Source: Sulfitobacter sp. BSw21498
GTDB lineage: Bacteria > Pseudomonadota > Alphaproteobacteria > Rhodobacterales > Rhodobacteraceae
Assembly (NCBI RefSeq): GCF_006064855.1
Contig: NZ_CP040753.1
Location: forward strand, 2,108,001-2,172,000
Direction: 5' to 3'
DNA length: 64,000 bases
This document shows positions 38,518 to 47,872 of this stretch, one piece after another. A model generated the notes under the pieces. The model made no database searches. It was not told the DNA's origin and was given only the letters and a program-made list of their open reading frames with translations. The position numbers were made by a program, and so were the translations under genes. The number at the start of each line of letters is the position of its first letter. The stretch's first letter is position 1.

Positions 38518-39197
38518 AGATCCGCCCCCGCCAGCTGGATGCGGCGGTTCGCGATGCGCAGCACCCGCGCCTGCACCTGTGCCTTGGTGGCGCGGATAAG
38601 TCCTAGATCATGGGTCGCGATCAGCACCGTCTTGCCCATGCGGTTCAGCTCGACCAGCAGGCGCAACAACCGCTGCGACATCTCCCAGTCGACGTTGCCA
38701 GTGGGTTCATCCGCAAGCACCACATCGGGCGACATGATCACCGCACGGGCCAATGCGGCCCGTTGGCGTTCACCGCCCGACAGTTCTGGTGGCAGCGCAT
38801 CGGCACGACTGCTGAGCCCGACCCAGGACAGCAGCTCTTGCAGATCTTCACCGCCGGTTTCCGCATGGCGGCCCGAAACGGTCAGCGGCAGCCCGATGTT
38901 TTCGGCCACCGGCAGATGGTTCAGGAACTGACAGTCCTGATGCACCACGCCCACACGCCGCCGGATCATCGCAATGTCGTCGCGTTCCATTGTGCGGACG
39001 TCCTTGTCAAACAGCGACACATGCCCTGCCGTCGGCAGCAGCGCACCATAGCACAGCTTCATCAAGGTGGTTTTGCCAGAGCCGGACGGACCCGTCAGAA
39101 AATGGAACGATCCCGGTGCCAGCTTGACCGAGATATCGGACAAAAGCTCGCCCCCGCCATAGCTGTAGGCCACGTTTTCAAACTCGATCACACGCAT
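38514..39197 (-). CDS. ftsE: FtsE-like ABC transporter ATP-binding protein
   Basis: ATPase partner of FtsX, 227 residues. Walker A GPSGSGKTT, Q-loop VHQDCQFLNHLPV, signature LSGGERQRAALARA, Walker B VVLADEPTGNVD and the switch histidine in LIATHDLG are all intact, so it should hydrolyse ATP. The frame extends more than 200 codons upstream, but the ATG at 39197 starts MRVIEFENVAYSYGGG, the normal FtsE beginning. It is divergent from the zinc-ribbon gene across about 160 bp. Confidence 0.92.
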   Translation of the reverse strand: MRVIEFENVAYSYGGGELLSDISVKLAPGSFHFLTGPSGSGKTTLMKLCYGALLPTAGHVSLFDKDVRTMERDDIAMIRRRVGVVHQDCQFLNHLPVAENIGLPLTVSGRHAETGGEDLQELLSWVGLSSRADALPPELSGGERQRAALARAVIMSPDVVLADEPTGNVDWEMSQRLLRLLVELNRMGKTVLIATHDLGLIRATKAQVQARVLRIANRRIQLAGADL

Positions 39198-39356
39198 ATC
39201 CCGCTTGGTTTGAACTGTTGTGCCCCAGCACCGCTTGGGTTTCAATGCACCCCGGCGCAGGCATTGCATGAAGATTGCACTTTTCCTACGGTTTTCTAGG
39301 ACATAAGGTTGATCTGACGTGAAAACAAAGAGGTTTCCAATGGCTCGGTGCGCAAC

Positions 39357-40220
39357 ATGAGACTGATCTGTCCCAATTGCGATGCGCAGTACGAAGTGCC
39401 GGACGAGGTGATGCCCTTGTCCGGGCGTGATGTGCAATGCTCCAACTGCGGCCAGACCTGGTTCCAGCATCACCCCGATTTCATGCCCCTTGACGAAGAG
39501 GATGGCGGCCGGCTTAGCACTGTCACCGCTGCCGTGTCGCAGCCCGATGAGGATACCCCCAAGGTAAACGCAGCCCCCGCTGACACGCCCGCAGAGCCGG
39601 AACCGGCACAGCCAGCCCCTGTGCCTCCTGCCGCGCCGCCCCGCAAACAGCTTGACCCCTCGGTTGCTGATATTTTGCGCCAAGAGGCCGAAGCCGAACA
39701 GGAAGCCCGCCGTCGCCGTCAGGCAGAGCCGCTGGAAAGCCAGCCCGAGCTGGGTCTGCAAGAGGCGGATCACCCAAGCGAGAGCGACCGTGCGCAGCAG
39801 GCCAAGGTCCGCATGTCGCGTCTGCGCGGCGAGGCGCAACCCAGCGTGGCCGAAACAAATGCCGCCGCGGCGGCTGTCGCATCGCGCCGTGAATTGCTGC
39901 CCGACATCGAAGAAATCAATTCGACCCTGCGCACCGGATCAGAGCGACGCACAATCCCCAATGCCGGTGGCGACGCCGCACAGCCTGATCCGCAAAAGCG
40001 CAGCGGGTTTAGCCGCGGTTTCGTGCTGATCGTGCTACTCGCGTCGGTGCTGGTGCTGCTCTATGTCTTTTCGCCGCAGATTTCAGAGGCTGTTCCTGCG
40101 TTGCGCCCCTATCTTGCCAGCTATGTGGCGCAGGTGGATAACGGACGGCAATGGCTCGACGGTGCATTGCAGGTGTCGCTGCAATGGCTCGATGCGCGGG
40201 CATCCCAGTCAGGCAGCTAG
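39357..40220 (+). CDS. Zinc-ribbon (MJ0042 type) single-pass membrane protein
   Basis: A 287-residue protein with an N-terminal MJ0042-type zinc ribbon (Cys5, Cys8, Cys28, Cys31 in MRLICPNCDAQYEVP and CSNCGQTW), a long Pro/Ala/Glu-rich disordered stretch (about 55-210), one membrane helix near 222-241 and a short periplasmic tail. Alphaproteobacterial proteins of this layout are of unknown function. A GTG at 39348 would add three residues; I prefer the ATG at 39357, which overlaps the stop of a six-codon upstream frame (see findings). Confidence 0.85.
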   Translation: MRLICPNCDAQYEVPDEVMPLSGRDVQCSNCGQTWFQHHPDFMPLDEEDGGRLSTVTAAVSQPDEDTPKVNAAPADTPAEPEPAQPAPVPPAAPPRKQLDPSVADILRQEAEAEQEARRRRQAEPLESQPELGLQEADHPSESDRAQQAKVRMSRLRGEAQPSVAETNAAAAAVASRRELLPDIEEINSTLRTGSERRTIPNAGGDAAQPDPQKRSGFSRGFVLIVLLASVLVLLYVFSPQISEAVPALRPYLASYVAQVDNGRQWLDGALQVSLQWLDARASQSGS

Positions 40221-40266
40221 GGCCGCGCGGGCAGCCTGCGCTGACGCCTAGACTGCAACAAGTGTA

Positions 40267-42849
40267 TCAGAACCGGTCAAGCAGACGGCGCAGGTAATCG
40301 CGTTCAACCTCTGGCCGTGTCGCCTCGCCCGAGCGACGGCGGATTTCGTCCAGCAGTTCGCGTGCACGGCCATAGGCGTCATTATCAAGCGCAAGTTCGC
40401 CCTCTGACCCCTGTGCGCCATTGGCACCCTGTTCACGGCCCAGAGGATCCTGATTCTCGGCACGGCGGTTGCCTTGGGCTGTGCCCTGCCCCGGTTCGGA
40501 CGCTTGCTGGTCTTGATCCATCGCCTCGCCCAAGGCGCGCATCCCCTCGCGCAGCGCTTCCATTGCCTGCGACTGGTTGTCGATCGCTTCGGCAAGATCA
40601 TCGCGGCGCAGCGCCTCTTCGGCACCGTCCATGGCACGACCGGCGCGGTCCAGTGCATCACTGGCAGCGTCGCCTTCGGGGGTGCCGCCACCGGGCAGAC
40701 GCCCCTCTTGGCGGCGCAGTTCATCGCGCAGTGCCTGCTGGCGGTCCGCAATTGATCCTTGCCCCTGTCCGGGTTCGCCTTGGCCGTTGTTCTGACCGGG
40801 TTGCTGCCCCGGTTGGCCCGGCTGGTTCCCGTCCTGCGGCGGGCCGGACTGTTGGCCCTGTTCCTGCCCCTGCTGCTGGCCGTCATCCGCGTTGGGGTTG
40901 AAACGGTCCTGCAAATCGCGAAACGCCTGATCGCTCAGCTCTTGCTGTTCGCGCAGACTGTCGGCGAGCCCCTCCATCGCCTGCTCACCCGGAGATTGCC
41001 CACCTTCACCCGGCGGACCTTGGGTGACGCGCATGTTCTCCATCATCTCTTGCAGCTCGCGCAGCGCCTGTTCAGCCTCCGCCATCCGGCCTTGTTCCAT
41101 CAGCTCTTGGATGCGGTCCATCATGCGTTGCAGGTCGTCCTGCGTCATCTGCATGGTCTCGCCCTGCTGCTGTTCGCCGTCTTGCCCTTCTTGCGCCTGC
41201 TGGCGTTGCAGCTGGCGCATGTAGTCGTCAGTGGCGCGGCGCAGCTCTTCCATCAGCTCTGCGATCTCGGCATCCGAGGCACCGTTCTTCATCGCCTCTT
41301 GCAGACGTTCTTGCGCCCGGCGCATCCGGTCGAGCGCATCGGCCAGCACGCCCTCTTCCAGTTCAATCGCCAAATCCCACAGATCATCCGCGATCTCGGT
41401 CTGCACCTCGTCTGGCAATCCATAGCGGGCGCGAATTTCAATCCGTTCAATCAGCCGCCGCAGACGCAGCGCTGCCGTGTCAGAGCGGAACACATCCGCA
41501 GGGCGATAGGACACCGCCCGCAACACCTGCGCGAGACTGTCGGCATTGCCCTTGGACCACAGCAGATCGCGCCGCTGTTCGATCACCGACGCCGCCAACG
41601 GGTCGAAAAAGCGCCGACCCGGCAGGATCATTTGCGTCGGTGGGGTGGTCGCCTGCTGCTCTGATGCGTCCAGCACGCTGAGCGTAACCTCGACTGGCAG
41701 GTTGGCCCAAGGGTGTTTCGAAAAATCGTCGATCAGGTTTTCTTCGAAATCGCGGCGATCCCCCGCAATGGGCAGCGACAGTGGTACGATCAGCTTTGCA
41801 CGCGGGTCAGGGGCGATGGTCAGCCCATAGCGCCGATCCACGGCGGTCAGATCCAGATCGATCCGCGCCTCGCCCGCCTCTACGCCATAATCATCCCGCG
41901 CCACGAACGGCAGCTGCATCTCGCCAAGCGCGGTCACGTCCGGCGGGCCGGTAATTTCAATCTGCGGCTTGGCATCGGGCAGCATTGTCACGTTCCACGC
42001 CCGCCCGTTCGGCCCCTCGATGGCGATCTGCCCGCTTTGCGTGACCTTGAAATCCTGCACGATGGCGGGGGCGTCCCCCTTTGGTTGGGACTTGCCCGAA
42101 ACGGTCTCGGAAACAGACAACGCACCGACTTCGCCATACATGCGCAGGGTGATCAGCGTGCCCGCAGGCAGGTTCAGCGGCCCTTCGGCAAGGTCTGACA
42201 AATACAGCGTCGGCTTACCGGTATAGCGCGGCGGCTCGGCCCAGCCTTCCCAGACCGGACCCGAGGCCAAAGCCCCCCCGCCCGCGGTCAAACCCGCCAC
42301 CGATCCGATGCGCAGCACCGATCCGAAAACCACCGCGGTCACAAAGGCCAGTAGTGCCACATAGCGCAATGCGAAAGGGTCACGCCCTGCGACGCGCAAA
42401 TCTGCAGGCACCGCCTGCGCGGTCGCTGCACGGGCGGCCATGCGGCGCTGGTGCGCCTGCCACACCGCGGCAGAGGCGTCATCCCCCGTACCGATCGCCT
42501 GCATATCCATCAGCGCTTGAATAGGACGTCCGGGCAGGCTGGCGTCAAGGCGGGTCAGCGCCTCTATCCGGCGGGGAAACCGCAGGTGGCGCAGTGCATA
42601 AACCAGCGCCCCCACCCCCGTGAGCCCCACAACAACGACAGCGCCCATCACCACGGACATCGGAACGCTATCGAGCAACCCCAGCATCAGCACAGCCAGC
42701 ACCGCCAGCACCAATGCCATCAGCGGCCAGAACGCCTGCACCACCACCTCTGCCCAGATACCGGCCCACGTCAGACGCAAGGGCCAGCGGATCGCCTTGA
42801 GACCCTGCTCGGGCGTGGTGTCGTGATCCTTGGCGGTGAAAAGCGTCAT
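40267..42849 (-). CDS. TIGR02302 family membrane protein
   Basis: An 860-residue protein of the TIGR02302 (DUF4175-like) family, an alphaproteobacterial protein of unknown function. Two N-terminal membrane helices (about 30-50 and 55-77) and a third near 155-175 precede a large, probably periplasmic region (to about residue 470), then helical coiled-coil segments (about 470-620), and a very Gln/Gly/Pro-rich low-complexity part (about 650-720, e.g. QQGQEQGQQSGPPQDG) before an acidic helical tail. It lies 39 bp after lysA on the same strand. It may be an envelope or surface-organising protein, but no motif shows this. Confidence 0.88.
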   Translation of the reverse strand: MTLFTAKDHDTTPEQGLKAIRWPLRLTWAGIWAEVVVQAFWPLMALVLAVLAVLMLGLLDSVPMSVVMGAVVVVGLTGVGALVYALRHLRFPRRIEALTRLDASLPGRPIQALMDMQAIGTGDDASAAVWQAHQRRMAARAATAQAVPADLRVAGRDPFALRYVALLAFVTAVVFGSVLRIGSVAGLTAGGGALASGPVWEGWAEPPRYTGKPTLYLSDLAEGPLNLPAGTLITLRMYGEVGALSVSETVSGKSQPKGDAPAIVQDFKVTQSGQIAIEGPNGRAWNVTMLPDAKPQIEITGPPDVTALGEMQLPFVARDDYGVEAGEARIDLDLTAVDRRYGLTIAPDPRAKLIVPLSLPIAGDRRDFEENLIDDFSKHPWANLPVEVTLSVLDASEQQATTPPTQMILPGRRFFDPLAASVIEQRRDLLWSKGNADSLAQVLRAVSYRPADVFRSDTAALRLRRLIERIEIRARYGLPDEVQTEIADDLWDLAIELEEGVLADALDRMRRAQERLQEAMKNGASDAEIAELMEELRRATDDYMRQLQRQQAQEGQDGEQQQGETMQMTQDDLQRMMDRIQELMEQGRMAEAEQALRELQEMMENMRVTQGPPGEGGQSPGEQAMEGLADSLREQQELSDQAFRDLQDRFNPNADDGQQQGQEQGQQSGPPQDGNQPGQPGQQPGQNNGQGEPGQGQGSIADRQQALRDELRRQEGRLPGGGTPEGDAASDALDRAGRAMDGAEEALRRDDLAEAIDNQSQAMEALREGMRALGEAMDQDQQASEPGQGTAQGNRRAENQDPLGREQGANGAQGSEGELALDNDAYGRARELLDEIRRRSGEATRPEVERDYLRRLLDRF

Positions 42850-42888
42850 GCGGGCCCTGCCTCTAAAAGCCGGACACGCAAAGCGCGG

Positions 42889-44154
42889 TCACAGCCATTC
42901 AGGAATGGTATCGCGATTTATCATTTCGTCAAAGGTCGGGCGTCGGCGGATAACCGCAAATTGATCGCCATGGACCAAGACCTCGGGGATCAGCGCGCGC
43001 GAATTATATTCGCTGGCCATCACCGCGCCATAGGCACCTGCGCTGCGAAACGCCACCAGATCGCCTGCAACCAGCTTTGGCATCATGCGCTGTTTGGCAA
43101 AGGTATCACCGGATTCGCAGACTGGTCCGACGATGTCATAAGGCTGCTGCTCTACCCCCGCCTCGGCTTCGACGACGGGCACGATGTCGTGGTAGGCGTC
43201 GTACATGGCGGGGCGGATCAGGTCGTTCATCGCGCCGTCGATGATCAGGAAATCGCGGCCCTCGCCAGATTTGACATAGATCACCTCGCTCACCATCAGG
43301 CCCGCGTTGCCCGCGATCAGGCGGCCCGGTTCGATCTCGATTTCGCAGCCCAGATGACCAAGCGTCTTTTGCACCATCGCACCATAGTCTGTGGGCAGTG
43401 GCGGGGCCGCATTGCTACGTTCATACGGGATGCCCAGACCCCCGCCCAAATCCAGACGGCGGATGGTATGCCCGTCGGCACGCAGCTGTTCTGTCAGCTC
43501 GGCAACCTTCTGGTACGCCAGTTCGAATGGCGTCAGATCGGTCAACTGGCTGCCGATGTGCACGTCGATGCCCACGACCTCCAGCCCCGGCATCGCGGCG
43601 GCCATGCGGTAGACTTCGCGCGCACGGGCGATGGGGATGCCGAACTTGTTCTCGGACTTGCCGGTGGCAATCTTGGCGTGCGTTTTGGCGTCGACATCGG
43701 GGTTCACACGGATCGTGATCGGCGCGACCTTGTTCATAGAGCGTGCGACGGCGTCCAGCACTGCCATCTCGGGTTCGGATTCGACGTTGAACTGCCGGAT
43801 GCCGCCTTCGAGGGCGAGCCGGATTTCCGACACTGTTTTGCCAACGCCTGAAAAGACGATCTTGTCACCCGGTACGCCTGCCGCCTTGGCACGCAGATAT
43901 TCGCCCGCCGACACCACATCCATGCCCGCACCAGCCTGTGCCAGCGTTTTCAGAACCGCCTGGTTTGAATTCGCCTTCATCGCGTAGCAGACCAAATGGT
44001 CCATCCCGTCGAGCGCATCATCAAACGCCTTGAAGTGGCGCAAAAGCGTGGCGGTTGAATAGACGTAAAAAGGCGTGCCGACCGCGGCTGCGATTTCGGA
44101 TACGGCGACATCTTCGGCGAACAGCGCGCCATCACGGTACAGGAAATGATCCAT
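42889..44154 (-). CDS. lysA: Diaminopimelate decarboxylase
   Basis: PLP enzyme for the last step of lysine synthesis, meso-diaminopimelate to lysine. The 421 residues show the PLP lysine in CYAMKANSNQAVL, the phosphate-binding LDLGGGLGIPY, EPGRLIAGNAG, and the C-terminal PVCESGDTFA carrying the catalytic Cys and Glu of fold-type III decarboxylases. It follows the two small lipoprotein genes and argH on the same strand, a common roseobacter order. Confidence 0.96.
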   Translation of the reverse strand: MDHFLYRDGALFAEDVAVSEIAAAVGTPFYVYSTATLLRHFKAFDDALDGMDHLVCYAMKANSNQAVLKTLAQAGAGMDVVSAGEYLRAKAAGVPGDKIVFSGVGKTVSEIRLALEGGIRQFNVESEPEMAVLDAVARSMNKVAPITIRVNPDVDAKTHAKIATGKSENKFGIPIARAREVYRMAAAMPGLEVVGIDVHIGSQLTDLTPFELAYQKVAELTEQLRADGHTIRRLDLGGGLGIPYERSNAAPPLPTDYGAMVQKTLGHLGCEIEIEPGRLIAGNAGLMVSEVIYVKSGEGRDFLIIDGAMNDLIRPAMYDAYHDIVPVVEAEAGVEQQPYDIVGPVCESGDTFAKQRMMPKLVAGDLVAFRSAGAYGAVMASEYNSRALIPEVLVHGDQFAVIRRRPTFDEMINRDTIPEWL

Positions 44155-44302
44155 GTTTTCGGGCTCCTAAGCTTTTCCCGCCGAAAGCTGCCGGCGATAT
44201 TTTAAAGGCGGCGGACCGCAGGAAAAGAGACAGCGGCAGACCATTGCCTACCCCAATACCAAAGGGCGCGGGAATGGCAATCAGCGCCAATCGCCCCAAA
44301 GG

Positions 44303-44506
44303 TCAGAACGTCTTGGAAACACCGACATCCACATGCCCCGAGACATGCACCCCGGGTTGGTAGTTACTGCGGTTCTTGCGGGTGCTGGTGTCCGTCGCGG
44401 GGGGGTAGGCGCGGCTGTCATAGGCAGATGGCGCATGGGCTTGCGGGCCGTCACAGCCCGCCAGCAACACGGTCGCGATCACAGCCAGAGCCGCCGCGCG
44501 GATCAT
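44303..44506 (-). CDS. Small lipoprotein (second of a pair)
   Basis: A 67-residue lipoprotein: signal [18 protein letters not shown] with lipobox LAGC (Cys18) followed by Asp-Gly. Asp at +2 is the classic inner-membrane retention signal in enterobacteria. The mature 49 residues are polar and rich in Ser, Tyr, Thr and Pro, ending in HVSGHVDVGVSKTF. The start overlaps the stop of the first lipoprotein by four bases. The function is unknown. Confidence 0.72.
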   Translation of the reverse strand: MIRAAALAVIATVLLAGCDGPQAHAPSAYDSRAYPPATDTSTRKNRSNYQPGVHVSGHVDVGVSKTF

Positions 44507-44682
44507 AGCGCCGCCCCCAGACCCAGCCGGAACGGGCCGCGGCCAAGGGTGACAGCCGTCCCGACCGACATGCCTGACGACGACAGCGTCACCGTGCTAT
44601 TCACCTGTGGCGGCACGGGTTCCCCGTCCACACCACAGGCAGCGAGGGTCAGCAACAAGGCAATAACGGCGACGGGTTTCAT
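44503..44682 (-). CDS. Small lipoprotein (first of a pair)
   Basis: A 59-residue lipoprotein: [16 protein letters not shown] with lipobox LAAC (Cys16). The mature part is short, with [20 protein letters not shown], strand-forming and Ser/Thr/Gly rich. Its ATG overlaps the argH stop (ATGA) and its stop overlaps the next lipoprotein start, so both are translationally coupled to argH. A longer frame to 44700 has a less likely start. The function is unknown. Confidence 0.7.
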   Translation of the reverse strand: MKPVAVIALLLTLAACGVDGEPVPPQVNSTVTLSSSGMSVGTAVTLGRGPFRLGLGAAL

Positions 44683-46070
44683 CCGATGATCCCTTTCCAA
44701 CGGGCCACCTGCGCGCGCACTTGTGCAGGTGCGGTCCCGCCATAAGACATACGCGAATTGACAGAATTTTCCACGCCCAAAACGTCAAAGACGTCCGACG
44801 TGATGTCGCCATGAGCGGATTGCATCTGCTCCAGCGTCAGGTCCGGCAGGTCGCAGCCGTTCTGTTCGGCCAGTGCTACCAACGATCCGGTGATGTGGTG
44901 CGCATCGCGGAACGGCAGCCCCAGCACGCGGACCAGCCAGTCGGCCAGATCCGTCGCGGTGGAAAAGCCCGACCCCGCCGCTGCCGCAAGGCTTTCGCGG
45001 TTGGCGGACATATCCTTGACCATGCCTTCCATCGCGGCCAGTGCCAGCATCAGGTTGTCGGCGGCGTCAAAGACCTGTTCTTTGTCTTCCTGCATGTCCT
45101 TGGAATAGGCCAGCGGCAGCCCCTTCATCACCATCATCAGCGCCACATTGGCCCCCATGATGCGACCGATCTTGGCGCGGATCAGCTCTGCCGCGTCGGG
45201 GTTCTTTTTCTGCGGCATGATGCTGGACCCGGTCGAGAAACGGTCCGACAGGGTCACGAAACGGAATTGCGCCGACGACCAGATCACCAGTTCTTCGGCG
45301 AAACGGCTCAGGTGCATGGCGCAGATCGACGCCGCGCCTAGGAAATCCAACGCAAAGTCACGGTCGCTGACCGCATCGAGCGAGTTGGCCGACGGGCGGT
45401 CAAAGCCAAGCGCCTGCGCCGTCATGTCGCGGTCGATTGGAAAGGATGTGCCAGCCAGTGCCGCAGCGCCCAGCGGCGATTCATTCATCCGTGTCCGTGC
45501 GTCCCGCATACGGCTCAGGTCGCGGCCAAACATCTCGACATAAGCCATCATGTGATGGCCCCAAGTGACCGGCTGCGCGGTTTGCAAATGGGTGAAACCG
45601 GGCATTACCCAATCGGCCCCGGCCTCTGCCTGATCCAGCAACGCCTTGATCAACGCCAACAATCCGCTTTCGGCGGCGTCGAACTGGTCGCGGGTCCACA
45701 GCTTGAAATCTGTCGCCACCTGATCGTTGCGCGACCGGCCCGTGTGAAGACGCCCTGCCGGTTCGCCGATAACTTCTTTCAAGCGCGCCTCGACGTTCAT
45801 GTGAATATCTTCCAGCGCGGCCGAATAAGCGAAGGTACCGCCCTCGATCTCTGACAACACCGTGAGCAGGCCTTTTCGAATGGCGTCGGCATCGCTATCA
45901 CTAATGATGTCTTGTGCAGCCAACATGGCGGCATGGGCGCGCGACCCGGCAATGTCCTGGGCGGCCATACGCTGGTCAAACGAGATCGAGGCGTTGATCG
46001 CCTCCATGATCGCGTCTGGTCCGGCGGCAAAACGGCCACCCCACATTTTGTTCGAAGTCGTTTCGGTCAT
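44679..46070 (-). CDS. argH: Argininosuccinate lyase
   Basis: Cleaves argininosuccinate to arginine and fumarate in arginine synthesis. The 463 residues belong to the aspartase/fumarase superfamily, with signature [12 protein letters not shown] carrying the catalytic serine loop, [10 protein letters not shown] near residue 110 and [16 protein letters not shown] [12 protein letters not shown]. The start is 22 bp from the divergent tlpA-type start. Its stop overlaps the first of two lipoprotein genes. Confidence 0.97.
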   Translation of the reverse strand: MTETTSNKMWGGRFAAGPDAIMEAINASISFDQRMAAQDIAGSRAHAAMLAAQDIISDSDADAIRKGLLTVLSEIEGGTFAYSAALEDIHMNVEARLKEVIGEPAGRLHTGRSRNDQVATDFKLWTRDQFDAAESGLLALIKALLDQAEAGADWVMPGFTHLQTAQPVTWGHHMMAYVEMFGRDLSRMRDARTRMNESPLGAAALAGTSFPIDRDMTAQALGFDRPSANSLDAVSDRDFALDFLGAASICAMHLSRFAEELVIWSSAQFRFVTLSDRFSTGSSIMPQKKNPDAAELIRAKIGRIMGANVALMMVMKGLPLAYSKDMQEDKEQVFDAADNLMLALAAMEGMVKDMSANRESLAAAAGSGFSTATDLADWLVRVLGLPFRDAHHITGSLVALAEQNGCDLPDLTLEQMQSAHGDITSDVFDVLGVENSVNSRMSYGGTAPAQVRAQVARWKGIIG

Positions 46071-46092
46071 CAGGCAACCCCTCGGAGGGAAA

Positions 46093-46662
46093 ATGAAAAA
46101 GATTATGCTCGCGCTCGTTTATACGGCCCTTGCCCTTGGTGCAAACCCCAGCTTTGCCCAAAGCGCCGACATCAAGACCCTTCGCGACGGTGATATGAAG
46201 AAACTGGTCGTCCACGGTTCCCCCGTCGCCACGTCGTCTGTCGCATTCCAGCTCGAGGACGACGGCGGCGAAACCACGCTTGAGGCATGGCAGGGCAAAT
46301 ATGTGCTGGTCAACTTCTGGGCCACATGGTGCGCGCCGTGCCGCAAGGAAATGCCCCAGCTGAACGCGTTGCAAAAGGAATTCGGCGGGGATGATTTCGA
46401 GGTGCTGACAATTGCGACAGGCCGCAATACGCCTGACGGGATCAAACGGTTCTTTCAGGACGCGGGTGTCGACAGCCTGCCCCGTCACCAAGACCCCAAA
46501 CAGGCGTTGGCCAGCCAGATGGGCATCTTCGGGCTACCGATCACCGTGGTGATGGACCCTGAAGGTCGCGAGATTGCCCGCCTGCGCGGCGATGCGGATT
46601 GGTCCAGCGACAGTGCAAAAGCCATCGTTCAGGCGTTGATCGCGGGCAAGACAGACAGCTAA
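46093..46662 (+). CDS. TlpA-type periplasmic thiol:disulfide oxidoreductase
   Basis: A 189-residue exported thioredoxin-fold protein of the TlpA/ResA family, likely reducing disulfides or keeping apocytochrome thiols reduced. The signal peptide is [22 protein letters not shown]; the active site is WATWCAPC (Cys80, Cys83); the cis-proline is in [11 protein letters not shown]. The ATG at 46093 has GGAGGGAAA upstream and begins the signal peptide; the longer frame lies antisense to argH. It is divergent from argH across only 22 bp. Confidence 0.9.
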   Translation: MKKIMLALVYTALALGANPSFAQSADIKTLRDGDMKKLVVHGSPVATSSVAFQLEDDGGETTLEAWQGKYVLVNFWATWCAPCRKEMPQLNALQKEFGGDDFEVLTIATGRNTPDGIKRFFQDAGVDSLPRHQDPKQALASQMGIFGLPITVVMDPEGREIARLRGDADWSSDSAKAIVQALIAGKTDS

Positions 46663-46692
46663 CCCCACTGCAAAGCAGGCGGTCCGGCGGCG

Positions 46693-47766
46693 TCAGGCGG
46701 CGTGCGCCAGGATCGCCGCTTCGGACATCGAAAGATTGCGCCGCGCATAGCCGCCATAGGTATGCGGATCGGACCCAATCTGGGGGAACTGGTCCAGCAG
46801 ACGCGCACGGTCTGCGGCGTCTAATGCTTCCAGCGCGGCAGAGGCCGGGTGAAAGCTCTCGGTCTCGACGCCGTTGGCCCAAAGCACCTCGTGGAAATCA
46901 AGCAGCAGGTGGATATAGGTTACCTCGCGCGCGTGGGCATCGATGGTGACACTGCGCCCGTTCACCAGATCACGTGCGGTGACCAAGACCTCGTCGGTGT
47001 TAAACAGCGCGTGTGCGACGGGGCCTTTCACCAGCATCCGGTGGCTGGGCGACACCAGCAAATCCGCGTCAGGCCGCGCAGCCCCCAAAGCATTGGCGCG
47101 AAAGCGGACAGGCCGCAGCTGAGGCATGGCGAACAAACGTGCGCCGCTCATCCGGCGGCTGCCAATCCAGCGCACGGGTTGCAGGCCGTTATCCTTAGTC
47201 TGGATCAAATCGTCTTCGCGCAGATGCTCGATGAGGCGGGCACCGTCGGCGGTGCGGATCATCGTACCGGGGGTAAAGCAGATCACCCCGCTGCTATGCT
47301 GCGCCGCGCGATCTGCAGCGGCTGTATTCAGCGTATGCGAAACCACCCACAAATCAGTGTTACGCGGCGGCAGTGCGTCGAGGAACATCAGCAGCGGCTG
47401 GCTGCCCTGCCCGACTTCGATCACCGTCACCAGATAGCTTTGCGCCCCGTCGGTCACGGTAAAACTGTTGTCCATCAACGGGGTGTCACGGTCGCTGGCA
47501 AAGGTCCGGTGTGGTGGCACGGTGCCGTCCAACGCAGTCCCCACCAAACGATGCACCATCCGCGCAGCCCGTCTGCGCAGGTCACCTGCTTCGTCTGCCT
47601 GATCCAGCCGCAACACGTCATTCGGCCCGTCAACGCGAAGTGAATCGCCCCGCCACGCCCAAGCTGCCCCCACCTTCAGGGATTGCACCGGTGCGGCGTC
47701 CAGCCCGTCTATTTCTGTCTGCGACCAGCTTATGACAAACGTGCCTCGAAAGCCCGTTTTGACCAC
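46693..47766 (-). CDS. Hint-domain protein
   Basis: A 357-residue protein with a Hint (hedgehog/intein) autoprocessing domain in its C-terminal half: it begins at GVICFTPGTMIRTADGARLIEHL, with the nucleophile Cys in ICFTPGT, and includes VSPSHRMLVKGPVAHALF and a later YIHLLLDFHEVLWANG. The N-terminal 170 residues include repeats of strand-rich sequence and an RTFASDRDTP segment, without clear family. Such proteins are abundant in roseobacters, and their role is unknown. No signal peptide or C-extein follows the Hint block, so any processing would release the N-terminal part. It stands alone and is convergent with tlpA. Confidence 0.82.
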   Translation of the reverse strand: MVKTGFRGTFVISWSQTEIDGLDAAPVQSLKVGAAWAWRGDSLRVDGPNDVLRLDQADEAGDLRRRAARMVHRLVGTALDGTVPPHRTFASDRDTPLMDNSFTVTDGAQSYLVTVIEVGQGSQPLLMFLDALPPRNTDLWVVSHTLNTAAADRAAQHSSGVICFTPGTMIRTADGARLIEHLREDDLIQTKDNGLQPVRWIGSRRMSGARLFAMPQLRPVRFRANALGAARPDADLLVSPSHRMLVKGPVAHALFNTDEVLVTARDLVNGRSVTIDAHAREVTYIHLLLDFHEVLWANGVETESFHPASAALEALDAADRARLLDQFPQIGSDPHTYGGYARRNLSMSEAAILAHAA

Positions 47767-47782
47767 TGCTCTGATGCCTCGT

Positions 47783-47801
47783 CGTATTATTTCGTATTAT
47801 T
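47783..47801 (-). repeat. CGTATTATT direct repeat upstream of Hint gene
   Basis: CGTATTATT at 47783-47791 and again at 47793-47801, a 10-bp period, 17-35 bp upstream of the Hint gene start. It is AT-rich against a GC-rich background, consistent with a promoter or regulator site. Confidence 0.35.
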
Positions 47802-47872
47802 ATTGACGCAACGGTATCAAAGCCATCGCCAGCTGGAAAGAACGAATCAACGCGCAGGCCGCGCTTTGAGGG

